Counted from the stretch's first letter, positions 52,014 to 60,823 are shown. The stretch is DNA of 64,000 nucleotides from Azotimanducus chitobiosivorans (GCA_965200235.1 OZ241339.1:930001-994000); one strand, 5' to 3'. Program-made: numbers and translations. Notes: generated from the sequence alone by a model not told the origin.

Positions 52014-53216
52014 CTACAACCCAAGCACCCGTTTCGCGATGACGTTCTTCTGCACCTCATGCGAACCGCCGAAGATCGAACCGGCGCGGCCATTCAAGTA
52101 GCGACCCATGACGCGCTCGGTGCCCGCTTCGCCGGGCCAGCCTTCGTTGCTGCCTTCAAACGGCGCGATATGATTGAGGCTCGGCAGGCCGTAATAGGCG
52201 ATGGCTTCGAGCTTGAGCGTTTCAATGGCCTGCGCAAGGTCTGAGCTCGAATTCTTCAATATCGATGATCCAGGCCCGGGAGACTCGCCCTGCATGGCAT
52301 CCACGGCCATGAGTTCGGTGAGCATATGCGAGCGATGCGCGATCTCGACTTCGCTTATTTTGCGGCGAAATGCGGGCTCGTCGATCAACCTCGACCCATC
52401 CGCCGCTTCACGCTCGGCGATCGTCTTCAAATCGTCAATGGAGCTGGCAAGCCGCGCCGATGAACCGCCGCTGCCACGCTCAAACTCAAGCAGGTATTTG
52501 GCCACAGTCCAGCCCTCATGCTCCGGCCCGACGCGATTGGACTGCGGTACACGCACATCGTCAAAGAACACCTGATTCACTTCGTGATCTCCTGCCAAGG
52601 TGATGATCGGCTTGACCTCAATGCCTGGTCTGTCCATTTCGATCAACAAGAAGGTAATGCCCTGCTGAGGCTTGCCGCTTGAATCAGTGCGCACAAGGCA
52701 AAAGATGTGGTCGGCGAAATGCGCGTGCGTCGTCCAGATCTTGGTGCCGTTGACGATATAGTCATCTCCGTCCACCACAGCGCTCGTCTTGAGGCTCGCA
52801 AGGTCTGAGCCTGACCCCGGCTCAGAGTAACCTTGGCACCAGTAGTGCTCGCCACTTACGATACGCGGCAAGTAGTAGGCCTTTTGCTCGTCGCTGCCGT
52901 ATTTGAACAGGACTGGCGCGAGCATCCCCATGCCCATGGGAATGAGACCCGGCGCGCCAGCTTTCGCGCATTCCTCACTGAAAATATATTTTCTCGTGAT
53001 GCTCCATCCCGTACCGCCATGCTCAACTGGCCAAGACGGCACCGCCCAGCCGCGCGAGTTAAGGACCGCCTGCCATTCGAGCGCAAGCGACTTGTCCGAA
53101 AACACCGAGGTCACGCGCGACGCGCGACGGCGAAGATCAGCGCTAAGATTCGTGTCCAAGAAATCGATCACTTCCTGGCGAAACGCCTCATCCTCAGGGT
53201 GAAAGTCGAGATTCAT
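52014..53216 (-). CDS. Acyl-CoA dehydrogenase
   Basis: 400 residues of the FAD-dependent acyl-CoA dehydrogenase family. GYSEPGSGSDLASLKTSA is the FAD/substrate signature, IVNGTKIWTTHAHFADHIFC follows it, and VRVPQSNRVGPEHEGW links to the helical C-domain. The end is GSIFGGSHEVQKNVIAKRVL. Long N-terminal HPEDEAFRQEVIDFLDTNL is typical. The position of the catalytic Glu cannot be fixed with confidence. It stands alone, divergent from a toxin-antitoxin pair, so chain length or substrate is unknown. Confidence 0.93.
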   Translation of the reverse strand: MNLDFHPEDEAFRQEVIDFLDTNLSADLRRRASRVTSVFSDKSLALEWQAVLNSRGWAVPSWPVEHGGTGWSITRKYIFSEECAKAGAPGLIPMGMGMLAPVLFKYGSDEQKAYYLPRIVSGEHYWCQGYSEPGSGSDLASLKTSAVVDGDDYIVNGTKIWTTHAHFADHIFCLVRTDSSGKPQQGITFLLIEMDRPGIEVKPIITLAGDHEVNQVFFDDVRVPQSNRVGPEHEGWTVAKYLLEFERGSGGSSARLASSIDDLKTIAEREAADGSRLIDEPAFRRKISEVEIAHRSHMLTELMAVDAMQGESPGPGSSILKNSSSDLAQAIETLKLEAIAYYGLPSLNHIAPFEGSNEGWPGEAGTERVMGRYLNGRAGSIFGGSHEVQKNVIAKRVLGL

Positions 53217-53438
53217 GGTTGCTTGTCCGGGACGAATGGTCGAGAGGGCATGATAGCCGCCATGACAACTGCATGAATATTGATCGCATCACACGCTCAC
53301 GCAATGCTGAACACTTGCGGGACGATGCGCATTTCGCGGAGCACTAGATAGACGGCTTGAAGGTTCGGTATTTCCACCTGAGAGCCGAAAACCGCCTATG
53401 TATGATGTCGTTGAAGTCACTTCACTGAATGCAAGCGA

Positions 53439-53675
53439 ATGACACAACTGACAGTTCGTGGTGTTTCCCCTGAAGTCGCCCATGCGCTGCGAAAAAGAGC
53501 GGTGGAAAACGGGCGCTCTGCCGAAGCCGAGCACCGGGAAATTCTGCGCTCAGTGCTTGTCGGCAAAATGGAAGAGTTTTCTGCTCAGGCCGCCAAGCTC
53601 AGGAGGCGGTTGCAATCCGATATTGATAGCAGTGACCTTATTCGCGCTGACAGGGATCGCGACTCGAAAAAATGA
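53439..53675 (+). CDS. FitA-like ribbon-helix-helix antitoxin
   Basis: 78 residues: MTQLTVRGVSPEVAHALRKR and GRSAEAEHREILRSVLV are the Arc/FitA ribbon-helix-helix that binds the operon's operator. The C-terminal tail wraps the toxin. The TGA overlaps the toxin ATG (ATGA at 53672-53675). Intact. Confidence 0.9.
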   Translation: MTQLTVRGVSPEVAHALRKRAVENGRSAEAEHREILRSVLVGKMEEFSAQAAKLRRRLQSDIDSSDLIRADRDRDSKK

Positions 53676-54115
53676 ACCGTACCTTTGTTGTAGACGCATC
53701 TGTTGTCGTCAAGTGGCTGGTGCAGGAAACTGATTCCGACCAAGCAGCGTTGCTGCTCGATTGCGATGTTCAAATTTGCGCTCCAGAACTGGTATTTGCA
53801 GAGGCAGCCAACGCGCTTTTGGCAATCAGCCGGAGAGGCAACATATCGGCGAGCGACTTCGCCGAAGCGATCACAGCACTGCAAAATGCGCCCATCTCCG
53901 TCCCGCATCCAATGAGCAGGCTCATGCCTGCCGCTTCACAGATGGCAACGGACCTCGAACATCCTGTTTACGACTGCCTTTATCTCGCACTGGCAATTCA
54001 AACTCAGTATCCGGTGGTCACAGCCGACCGAACATTCCTCAATAAAGCTGGCACACACCCATACTTCTCGCGCTTCCTGATGGGGCTTGAGCAGGTCGCT
54101 GAAGAACTGCGTTAG
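53672..54115 (+). CDS. vapC: PIN-domain toxin (VapC/FitB-like)
   Basis: 147 residues. PIN acidic residues: TFVVDASVVVKWLVQE (first Asp), LVFAEAANALL (Glu) and HPVYDCLYLALAIQ (Asp) with VTADRTFLN (final Asp). It should cleave tRNA or rRNA when free of the FitA-like partner. Both genes are intact, unlike the pair at the window start. Confidence 0.92.
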   Translation: MNRTFVVDASVVVKWLVQETDSDQAALLLDCDVQICAPELVFAEAANALLAISRRGNISASDFAEAITALQNAPISVPHPMSRLMPAASQMATDLEHPVYDCLYLALAIQTQYPVVTADRTFLNKAGTHPYFSRFLMGLEQVAEELR

Positions 54116-54186
54116 TGAAGTGCATTGGACAGCAGCTCAGCCGTAATCCTGACACAATACGTGCCCACTTCAAACGGCAGAACCTC

Positions 54187-54561
54187 ATGGCCACGATCAT
54201 CATCACTGCCGAGATTGACCTGCCGCCTGAACGGCTCGAAGAAGCGCTCAACGCAGGCAAGCCCTTGATTGAAGGCGCGCTGACCCAAGACGGCTGCCTA
54301 GACTACGACTGGTGTCCGAATCCACTCGTGCCGGGGCGCATTCGCGTCTTCGAGCGCTGGCGCGATGAGGCTTCACTCGCCAATCACTTCAACAACCGCT
54401 GGTACAAGGACATGGCGGCGACGATCGGCTCGTTCGGAGTGAAGGGCGCGGTCAGCGCCAAGTACCGCTGCGACGCCGAAGAGCCTGTCTACGATAACGC
54501 GGGCACGCCGCGCGCCGATTTTGTGTCGCTCAAGGGGGCGAATGCGCCACGCAACCGATAA
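54187..54561 (+). CDS. Antibiotic biosynthesis monooxygenase (ABM) domain protein
   Basis: 124 residues from ATG 54187; the open frame from 54115 adds nothing conserved. MATIIITAEIDLPPERLEEA and IEGALTQDGCLDYDWCPNPL, then RIRVFERWRDEASLANHFNN, form the dimeric alpha+beta barrel of ABM proteins (quinol monooxygenase/YgiN-like). They act without cofactors on quinols or serve as small-molecule sinks. Substrate unknown. Confidence 0.85.
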   Translation: MATIIITAEIDLPPERLEEALNAGKPLIEGALTQDGCLDYDWCPNPLVPGRIRVFERWRDEASLANHFNNRWYKDMAATIGSFGVKGAVSAKYRCDAEEPVYDNAGTPRADFVSLKGANAPRNR

Positions 54562-54569
54562 CGGCGTGA

Positions 54570-54668
54570 TTGACGATTGAGGTCGGCATACTGTTGTTCG
54601 ATGGCGTTGAGCCCCTCTTGGAGACATTCGCCCGGCTCGCGCTCCTTTCACTTGATATAGTCAAATGA
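54570..54668 (+). pseudogene. DJ-1/PfpI-family N-terminal stub
   Basis: From TTG 54570, 32 residues: TIEVGILLFDGVEPL matches the first strand and helix of DJ-1/PfpI and GATase1-like proteins (VGILLFDGVExLD). The next residues (LETFARLALLSLDIVK) keep frame but lose the family pattern, and a stop follows. The rest of the gene is gone. The TGA overlaps the first operator repeat of the next antitoxin. Confidence 0.5.
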
Positions 54669-54694
54669 CGATGATATTCTCGTCAAATAACGAT
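54660..54694 (+). promoter_or_regulatory. Tandem operator-like repeats before Xre-ParS/RES pair
   Basis: GTCAAATGACGAT (54660-54672) and GTCAAATAACGAT (54682-54694) are direct repeats with one mismatch, spaced 22 bp start to start, two turns of B-DNA. They end 17 bp before the antitoxin ATG. They are likely the antitoxin's own operators (inferred). Confidence 0.55.
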
Positions 54695-54710
54695 TCTATT
54701 GGGGAACTAC

Positions 54711-55175
54711 ATGCCGTCTCAAAACCACCTAGCAAAAACTGCCGTGCCAGCGAACGAAGCCACGCGCGTTGCCAAGCTGCTCGCTATTCTCAGACGTCGA
54801 GCGCTGAGTGAAGTCGATCTCGCTCGATGTGTGAGTCGCGGACTACCCTCAACGTCAGCAGTCGGACTGTCCAAAGCCCTTGGGAAAAAGCGGGTCGTGG
54901 GGCCAATCATCCCAGAAGCTTCCCTGAGAAGAGCGCGTAGTTCAAACACGCCGCTTTCCAAAGAACTTAGCGAGCGCCTGTACGAAATCAGTCGCGTCGT
55001 AGATGCGCTCCGTATCGCATACCACGGAGATCAACAGGCCGTAGACGGATTCCTGCATCGACCACATGTATTGCTCGATGGGGATACGCCTTTTGATATG
55101 GCTCGTTCGAGTTCGGCGGGCGCAGAAGCAGTGCTCAATCTCATTCGTCGCGCTGAAGCCGGTGTCGCCGTGTAA
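54711..55175 (+). CDS. Xre/MbcA/ParS-type antitoxin
   Basis: 154 residues from ATG 54711 (MPSQNHLAKTAVPANEATRV). The C-terminal toxin-binding DUF2384/MbcA-ParS domain shows LYEISRVVDALRIAYHGDQQ followed by FLHRPHVLLDGDTPFDMARS. The N-terminal part is the Xre-like segment that binds DNA. It neutralises the RES toxin encoded next; the stop and the RES start overlap (TAATG). Confidence 0.9.
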   Translation: MPSQNHLAKTAVPANEATRVAKLLAILRRRALSEVDLARCVSRGLPSTSAVGLSKALGKKRVVGPIIPEASLRRARSSNTPLSKELSERLYEISRVVDALRIAYHGDQQAVDGFLHRPHVLLDGDTPFDMARSSSAGAEAVLNLIRRAEAGVAV

Positions 55176-55657
55176 TGACTCCTAGAGCCTTGCCAGCACC
55201 CTTGCGGGCTTTTCGTATCGGCGATCCGCACGGGCAGTTTCCGGTGTTTAGTGCGGAAGGGGCAATGCGTGTTGCCGGGCGATGGCACGAGGCTGGCGCG
55301 GAAGTGATCTATGCATCTCAGCACTACTCCACTGCCATGTTGGAAAACCTTGTGAAGTGGAACGGCACCTTGCCACCCAATCAGCACTTCATCGAGATCA
55401 CCGTACCGCAAGGCATTAGCTATGATGTCGTGACAGCGGAATCCCTGCCCGGCCTGTTCGATTCCAACCAAGAACTCTCTCGGCGCTACGGGCGAGATTG
55501 GTATGCTGAGGCGAGAAGCGCCGTATTAGTTGCCCCGTCTGTTGTGGCACGAGTGGAAAATAATATTGTCCTGAACTGCCAGCATCCCGAATTCGCAGAC
55601 ATCAGCGCCGGCTTGGAGACGCCAGTGTGGTGGGATGCGCGTTTGTTTCGTAACTAG
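55175..55657 (+). CDS. RES-domain toxin (NAD+-degrading)
   Basis: 160 residues. The R-E-S triad is seen: FRIGDPHGQFPVFSAEGAMR and AGRWHEAGAEVIYASQHYST (Arg and the region before), AMLENLVKW (Glu), and NQELSRRYGRDWYAEARSAV leading to the Ser in VLVAPSVVARVENN. RES toxins break down NAD+ with phosphate or by hydrolysis and halt growth. Intact; coupled to the Xre-ParS antitoxin. Confidence 0.92.
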   Translation: MTPRALPAPLRAFRIGDPHGQFPVFSAEGAMRVAGRWHEAGAEVIYASQHYSTAMLENLVKWNGTLPPNQHFIEITVPQGISYDVVTAESLPGLFDSNQELSRRYGRDWYAEARSAVLVAPSVVARVENNIVLNCQHPEFADISAGLETPVWWDARLFRN

Positions 55658-55683
55658 AGCGTATGTGAGCGCCCAGCCCCCAG

Positions 55684-56859
55684 CTAAGACTGAATCCTCG
55701 CATACCCTGCCAGAATCCGATCAACTTCATCATCACTATGCGCCGCTGACAAGCTGCATCGAAGCAGCGAATATTGACCGGGTGTTGCTGGCGGCACGAC
55801 AAGGTTCACATAGACGCCAGCCGCGAGCAGGCGCCGCCATGCGTGCAGCGCCTCGGTAGCATCCTCGAATCTGGCGGCAACGACCGGGCCTGGCTGCGGG
55901 CCGAGGACAAAACCAAGATTCTTCAGCCCGTCATAGACACGCTCAAAATTGCGGCGCAGCTGCGCGCGAAGTTCGGGACGCTCCTGCATCACTTGCAGCG
56001 CCGCGCGCACAGTGGCGATAGACGCTGGTGTCGATGAAGCTGTGAACATGTAGGCCCGCATCGAATGCCGCACCGCGTCAAGTCCCTCGTGGTCCGAAAC
56101 GCAGTAGCCGCCGACACTGCCGAGGCTTTTGCTAAATGTACCGAGCACGAAATCCATGTCCTGCAAGCAGCCTTGCGCCTCGGCGAGCCCCAAGCCGCGT
56201 GGCCCTAGAATGCCGAAGGAGTGCGCCTCATCGATCATGAGATACGCACCGCTCTCGCGTTTGACCTCAACGATCTCGCGAATGGGCGCGCGGTCGCCCA
56301 GCATGGAAAAGATGCCTTCGGTAATAATCAGGACATGGTCCACCTTCGATTTCAGGCGCTTCACGCGCTTGGCAAGGTCGGCCGCATCATTGTGACGAAA
56401 CCTGTGCACATCGGCGCCGCTCATCTTGGCACCGTCATAAATGCTCGCGTGCGAATCGGCGTCCATGACAATGGCGTCGCCACGCCCGACAATGGTCGAA
56501 ATAATCCCAAGATTGGCCTGATAGCCGGTCGTGAAGACAATGGCCGAACGCATACAGAAGGCGCGGCTCAGCTCGGCTTCGAGTGCGTGGTGACCGTGAT
56601 AGCTGCCGTTCGCGAGCCTAGAGCCTGTGGTGCCGGTGCCCTCTTCGTCGAGCGACTGCTTGCCCGCCTCAATGCAGGCCGGATCGTAGGTGAGGCCAAG
56701 ATAGTTGTTGGTGCCTGCAAGGATGACCTCCTTGCCATCGACGATGCCATGCGTCGGCGACACGACACGTTCAATGGGCGTGCCGACAGGCGCGATGCCG
56801 TCCTCGGTCAAATGCGCATAGAGGTCGGCAACGTCGGCGAACTTGTCGAACAGGCTCAT
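55684..56859 (-). CDS. spt: Serine palmitoyltransferase-like alpha-oxoamine synthase
   Basis: 391 residues, PLP enzyme of fold type I. GTNNYLGLTYDPACIEAGKQ, GTGTTGSRLANGSYHGHHAL, DADSHASIYDG, LMIDEAHSFGILGPRGLGLA and the Schiff-base Lys in GTFSKSLGSVGGYCVSDHEG. The 5-aminolevulinate, 2-amino-3-ketobutyrate and 8-amino-7-oxononanoate enzymes share these motifs. The acyl carrier gene directly upstream (ending 1 bp before) and the absence of bio or hem genes favour serine palmitoyltransferase, which starts bacterial sphingolipid synthesis. BioF-like function is the alternative. Confidence 0.8.
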   Translation of the reverse strand: MSLFDKFADVADLYAHLTEDGIAPVGTPIERVVSPTHGIVDGKEVILAGTNNYLGLTYDPACIEAGKQSLDEEGTGTTGSRLANGSYHGHHALEAELSRAFCMRSAIVFTTGYQANLGIISTIVGRGDAIVMDADSHASIYDGAKMSGADVHRFRHNDAADLAKRVKRLKSKVDHVLIITEGIFSMLGDRAPIREIVEVKRESGAYLMIDEAHSFGILGPRGLGLAEAQGCLQDMDFVLGTFSKSLGSVGGYCVSDHEGLDAVRHSMRAYMFTASSTPASIATVRAALQVMQERPELRAQLRRNFERVYDGLKNLGFVLGPQPGPVVAARFEDATEALHAWRRLLAAGVYVNLVVPPATPGQYSLLRCSLSAAHSDDEVDRILAGYARIQS

Positions 56860-57108
56860 TTAGGCTGCCTTCACTGCCACTTCGATCAGATCGCCGACGG
56901 TGCGAACTTCAGCGAGGTCGTTGATGGGCAAAGCAATGTCGAATTCGTCCTCCAAAGACTCGATCAACTCCATCACATCGAGGGACGTCAGTCCTATTTC
57001 GTCAATGAGGTCTGTTGATTCGGACACACGAAGGCTCTTATTGTGCGTATCACAGTAGTCTTGCGCGAGACGCAAGACGGCTGCCTGACAGTTCACCCGA
57101 TTCAGCAT
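56860..57108 (-). CDS. Acyl carrier protein paired with spt
   Basis: 82 residues from ATG 57108. LIDEIGLTSLDVMELIESLE holds the phosphopantetheine Ser (LTSLD; most ACPs have LDSLD, so the Asp before it is a Thr). EDEFDIALPINDLAEVRTVG follows. The gene ends exactly at the start of spt. A carrier of this kind hands an acyl chain to Spt in several sphingolipid producers. The start codon interlocks with that of the divergent ELM1 gene (shared CATG at 57106-57109). Confidence 0.85.
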   Translation of the reverse strand: MLNRVNCQAAVLRLAQDYCDTHNKSLRVSESTDLIDEIGLTSLDVMELIESLEDEFDIALPINDLAEVRTVGDLIEVAVKAA

Positions 57109-58159
57109 GGCGCACATAGTACGACAAAGCGGGAACCCGGACGTATGGGCGGTGCGCTCATACCGCGCGGGCGAGAACTCGCAAATCATCGGGCTGGCCG
57201 AAGCGCTCGGAGCGCCGTTCGAAGAGAAGCGCCTCGTATACAAGCCGACCGGCTCGCTCGGCAATCTCACTCGCCGCGTTGGGCTGTTCGGCATCGACAG
57301 GCGCGCTTCAAGCCCGCTTTCGCCGCCTTGGCCAAAGTTGATCATTTCCGCTGGGCTTCGCAATGAGCCGGTATGTCGGTGGATTGCGAAGCAGTCGGAG
57401 GGGCGAACACGCCTCGTGTTCCTTGGCCGCACCTGGGCGCCGCGAAGCGAGTTCGATTTGATTGTCACGACACCGCAGTATCGATTGCCAAACGAGGATG
57501 GTGTGCTCCACAACCTTGGCACCTTGCATCGTGTCACCGAGCCGCGTCTTGGCGAGGCAGCGGAGGTCTCGAGAGCGCAACTCAATCCTGAAGGCGCACC
57601 CACGATTGCCGTGTTGATTGGCGGCCGCAGCGGTCCGGTCACATTTGGGACACACGCCGCGAATCGGCTTGCATCGTTCGCTCAGGCGCGCGCCGAGAAG
57701 ATTGGCGCAAAATTGCTTGTGACTTCAAGTTCGCGCACGGATCCGCGGGCGGTAGACATGCTCGCGGCGCACTTGCCGAAAAGTGCGCATGTGCATAGAT
57801 TTGGTCATGGCGAGAATCCTTATTTCGGAGTGCTCGCCCTTGCCGACGAGATCATCGTCACTAGCGATTCAATCGCCATGCTGAGCGAAGCCTGCGCGAC
57901 CGGCAAGCCTGTGTGGATTTTCGATCTCGGCGCGCCGCCAAGAGACCGAAGCCTCGCAACGGAACTGTATCGGGCTCTGGTGCGCTTCGGACCGAAGCGT
58001 TTGAGCCGCGATTTAGCGTTGGTGCATGAATCATTCATCGCGCGTGATCTCGCTGCTTGGCTTGAGGCGGACGCAGAGCCTGCAAGCGGTGGCCAGACGC
58101 ACGATGTTCAGCGGGCGGTGGCCTGCATTCGAGAGCTGCTTGCGGCATCTTGGCTCTGA
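57107..58159 (+). CDS. ELM1-like (mitochondrial fission ELM1 family) protein
   Basis: 350 residues. VWAVRSYRAGENSQIIGLAE is the family N-terminus, RAGxNxQ; LIISAGLRNEPVCRWI, IAVLIGGRSGPVTFG, LVTSSSRTDPRAV and NPYFGVLALADEIIVTSDSI (GT-B-like glycosyltransferase pattern) follow. Bacterial members are thought to be nucleotide-sugar-dependent transferases. Next to spt-acp it could glycosylate a sphingolipid or lipid A precursor; that is inference. ATG 57107 overlaps the divergent ACP start by 2 bp, so no space for two ordinary promoters exists. Confidence 0.75.
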   Translation: MAHIVRQSGNPDVWAVRSYRAGENSQIIGLAEALGAPFEEKRLVYKPTGSLGNLTRRVGLFGIDRRASSPLSPPWPKLIISAGLRNEPVCRWIAKQSEGRTRLVFLGRTWAPRSEFDLIVTTPQYRLPNEDGVLHNLGTLHRVTEPRLGEAAEVSRAQLNPEGAPTIAVLIGGRSGPVTFGTHAANRLASFAQARAEKIGAKLLVTSSSRTDPRAVDMLAAHLPKSAHVHRFGHGENPYFGVLALADEIIVTSDSIAMLSEACATGKPVWIFDLGAPPRDRSLATELYRALVRFGPKRLSRDLALVHESFIARDLAAWLEADAEPASGGQTHDVQRAVACIRELLAASWL

Positions 58160-58822
58160 GTCACGGGTACTTGCCTGCGCCCTCTTGAGACCCGACACTT
58201 CTCGTCCTCCGCACGTCCGCTATCGCAGGGTGCATTGGCACATGCCCTCGCAGTGACGTGGGCAAGCCAATCGTCTGGCATCTGGTAAGTCTCGCGTAGC
58301 GATTCAAGAGCGGCCATCGGATTAAGTATACGTGTTGGCAATCCAAGGTTGAAGAACAATCACTTCAATAGTCGCAATGGTGTTGGTACTCAAGATATCG
58401 TGACAACTCGCCAATGCGTTAATGACAGTTTGCTTATCACGGATGCCGCTGGGTGTCTTAATATCAAAGAAGATGCCCTCGGCGAACACCTGCCTTACCA
58501 TTCTCGCTTAGCGATCATTCAGTTAATCACAGTAGGCTTCAAAGAACCGCGTATCGCTGTCGCAAGACACGCCGTGGTCGGATAGCCAAGAGACTGTGAG
58601 AGCGCGTGGTCAGCAATCGCCCGGCCGACTCGCCCATTGCCATCATCGAAAGGGTGAATGACTTCAAACCAGAGATGTGCGATGCCCGTCCTGACGATCC
58701 CAAGCAGCGTGTTGCCACCTTGATTGAATGGCGTGATTCCTGCGCCTGTTCACGCCACGTTATGGAATTTTGGCGTGATTACACGACCAAATCACGCCAA
58801 GTTCGTTCGTCTCGCGTTGCAG
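58160..58822 (-). other. Gene debris between ELM1-like gene and guaA
   Basis: A 663-bp stretch with no whole gene. It holds a Fic fragment (58519-58755) and, on the same strand after it, two short frames. One is MVRQVFAEGIFFDIKTPSGI...WIANTYT (58322-58501, 59 codons). The second is MAALESLRETYQMPDDWLAH... (58108-58317, 69 codons), opening 4 bp after the first stop. Both read like real protein, but I do not recognise them. The second runs into the 3' end of the ELM1 gene. Confidence 0.5.
58519..58755 (-). pseudogene. Fic-domain (AMP-transferase) fragment
   Basis: The frame on the minus strand contains GIAHLWFEVIHPFDDGNGRV followed by GRAIADHALSQ. HPFDDGNGRVGR is the Fic catalytic motif HxFx(D/E)GNGRxxR. 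Upstream it meets a stop (near 58755) before GITPFNQGGNT, and it ends at 58519 after ATAIRGSLKPTVIN. The N-terminal regulatory part and the C-terminal domain are missing. Confidence 0.75.
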
Positions 58823-60397
58823 TCACTCCCATTCAATGGTTGCAGGCGGCTTGCTCGACACATCGTACACCACGCGCGAAACGTCAGGTATCTCATTGAT
58901 GATTCGGTTCGAAGCTTCGGCGAGGCAGTCGTGCGGCAGCCGCGCCCAGTCAGCGGTCATAAAGTCCGAAGTCACCACCGCGCGCAGCGCGACCACGCGC
59001 GCATAGCGCCTCGCATCGCCCACCACGCCGACCGAGCGCACTGGCAGAAGTACGGCAAACGCCTGGCTGACTTCGGAATAGAGCGAGTGCGCGCGCAGCG
59101 TATCGAGGAATATCTTGTCGGCGCGGCGCAGCACTTCGAGCCCGTCGCGGGTGATTGCCCCGAGATGACGCACGGCGAGGCCGGGCCCCGGGAACGGATG
59201 GCGGTGCACAAGCGTATCTGGAAGACCAAGCGCAAGACCAAGTTGTCGGACCTCGTCCTTGAAAAGCTCGCGCAAAGGCTCGATAAGTTTGAGTTTCATG
59301 CGCGTCGGCAAGCCGCCGACGTTGTGGTGCGACTTGATGAGATCAGCGTGCCCGTGCGTAGCCGCTGCTGATTCGACCACATCCGGATAGATGGTGCCTT
59401 GCGCCAGCCACGGTGTACTCGATAGATCGCCAGCTTCGCGCTCGAACACGCGAATGAAGGTCTCGCCAATCAGTCTTCGTTTGCGCTCAGGGTCGGTCTC
59501 GCCTTCAAGTTCCGACAGGAACTCTTCGCTCGCATCGACGATGCGAAGGTTGAGCGGCAATGCATTGCCTTGCCTTGGATCGAACGCGGCGCGCACCTCC
59601 TCGGCCTCGCCAAGTCGAAGCAGGCCGTTGTCCACCATCACGCAGCGGAGTTGATCGCCGATGGCGCGATGCAGTAGCGCCGCCATGACGCTTGAATCGA
59701 CGCCGCCTGAAAGCGCGAGAATGACCCCTTCATCGCCGACGTTCGCGCGAATCTCGTCGATTGACTCGCGGACGATCTCTTTGGTGGTCCAACCGCGCCC
59801 GGCATCGCATATGCCGTGTACGAATCGATCAAGTATTTCCATGCCTTGCGGGGTGTGCGTGACTTCGGGGTGAAATTGCAGGCCGAAGCAGCGGCCATGC
59901 GCGTCTTCCATGGCGGCAATCGGCGCGTTTACAGAGCTTGCAGTGACGGAGAAGCCAGGCGGCAGCACTTCGACGCGATCGGCGTGGCTCATCCAAACCT
60001 GCGTGCTCGCCTTCTCAGGCAAGAGCTTCGAAGAGCCATGCCGAGCGATGTCTGCATGGCCGAATTCATGCGAGCCGCTGGTTGCCACGCGCCCGCCATA
60101 ATGACGCGCGAGCGCCTGCATGCCGTAGCAGATGCCAAGAATCGGCACGTCGAGATCGAACACCGCATCGGGGATCGTCGCAGATTGTTCGTGGGTTGCA
60201 GATTCCGGGCCGCCGCTCAGGATAATGCCGGCCGGTTCGGCTGCCCGAAAAGCCTCGCCATCGGCCCGCCAGCTCAAGATTTCGCACCAGGTTTCAAGCT
60301 CCCTGACTCGGCGCGCGATGAGCTGCGTATACTGCGAGCCGAAATCGACAACGACGATGCCTCGCCGGTGGCGCGTGCGCGTGGCGTTCGTGTTCAT
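58823..60397 (-). CDS. guaA: GMP synthase (glutamine-hydrolysing)
   Basis: 524 residues. The class I amidotransferase domain has Cys90 in ILGICYGMQALARHYGG and the His-Glu pair in GLQFHPEVTHT. The ATP pyrophosphatase motif is ILALSGGVDSSVMAALLHRA (SGGVDS), and the dimerisation domain ends with YDVSSKPPATIEWE. Converts XMP to GMP. A vapBC pair lies between it and guaB, though the two are normally adjacent. Confidence 0.97.
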   Translation of the reverse strand: MNTNATRTRHRRGIVVVDFGSQYTQLIARRVRELETWCEILSWRADGEAFRAAEPAGIILSGGPESATHEQSATIPDAVFDLDVPILGICYGMQALARHYGGRVATSGSHEFGHADIARHGSSKLLPEKASTQVWMSHADRVEVLPPGFSVTASSVNAPIAAMEDAHGRCFGLQFHPEVTHTPQGMEILDRFVHGICDAGRGWTTKEIVRESIDEIRANVGDEGVILALSGGVDSSVMAALLHRAIGDQLRCVMVDNGLLRLGEAEEVRAAFDPRQGNALPLNLRIVDASEEFLSELEGETDPERKRRLIGETFIRVFEREAGDLSSTPWLAQGTIYPDVVESAAATHGHADLIKSHHNVGGLPTRMKLKLIEPLRELFKDEVRQLGLALGLPDTLVHRHPFPGPGLAVRHLGAITRDGLEVLRRADKIFLDTLRAHSLYSEVSQAFAVLLPVRSVGVVGDARRYARVVALRAVVTSDFMTADWARLPHDCLAEASNRIINEIPDVSRVVYDVSSKPPATIEWE

Positions 60398-60418
60398 TGG
60401 ATCGCGCTCCTAGCCCGG

Positions 60419-60823
60419 CTAATTCCAAGTTTCCAAGACCAAGCCATCGACTTGGGAGAAGTGCTTTCTGTTATTGGTTACGAGGATTGCGTTCAGTGTC
60501 AAGGCGTGAGCCGCGATCATGGCATCGGCGAAACCAATAGGTTTGCCTTGGTCAAAGAGGCCAGCTTGAATGCGGGCAAACACGTCGGCTTGGGCAGGCG
60601 TCCAATCCGCAATGAGGTCGAGTCGCTCGCAAAAGCTGGCAATTCGCAAGTGGTACTTCCCTGTTTTCGACCGCTCGGCGCCAAATTTTAGTTCTTGGTA
60701 GGTGATGACCGATACGCATATACTGTGTCCGCTACTCGACTTGTCAGCCAATGCTTGCAGTACGGACGTGGATTGCTCGCGCATGATGTAGCTGCATATG
60801 TCCGTGTCCAGCATGTAGATCAT
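60419..60823 (-). CDS. vapC: VapC PIN-domain toxin
   Basis: 134 residues: MIYMLDTDICSYIMREQ (first Asp), SVITYQELKFGAERS (Glu), GKPIGFADAMIAAHALT (Asp) and LVTNNRKHFSQVDGLVLETW (final residues). It resembles VapC enzymes that cut initiator tRNA. Start overlaps the VapB stop by 4 bp (ATGA). Its stop is 22 bp from the guaA start. Confidence 0.92.
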   Translation of the reverse strand: MIYMLDTDICSYIMREQSTSVLQALADKSSSGHSICVSVITYQELKFGAERSKTGKYHLRIASFCERLDLIADWTPAQADVFARIQAGLFDQGKPIGFADAMIAAHALTLNAILVTNNRKHFSQVDGLVLETWN

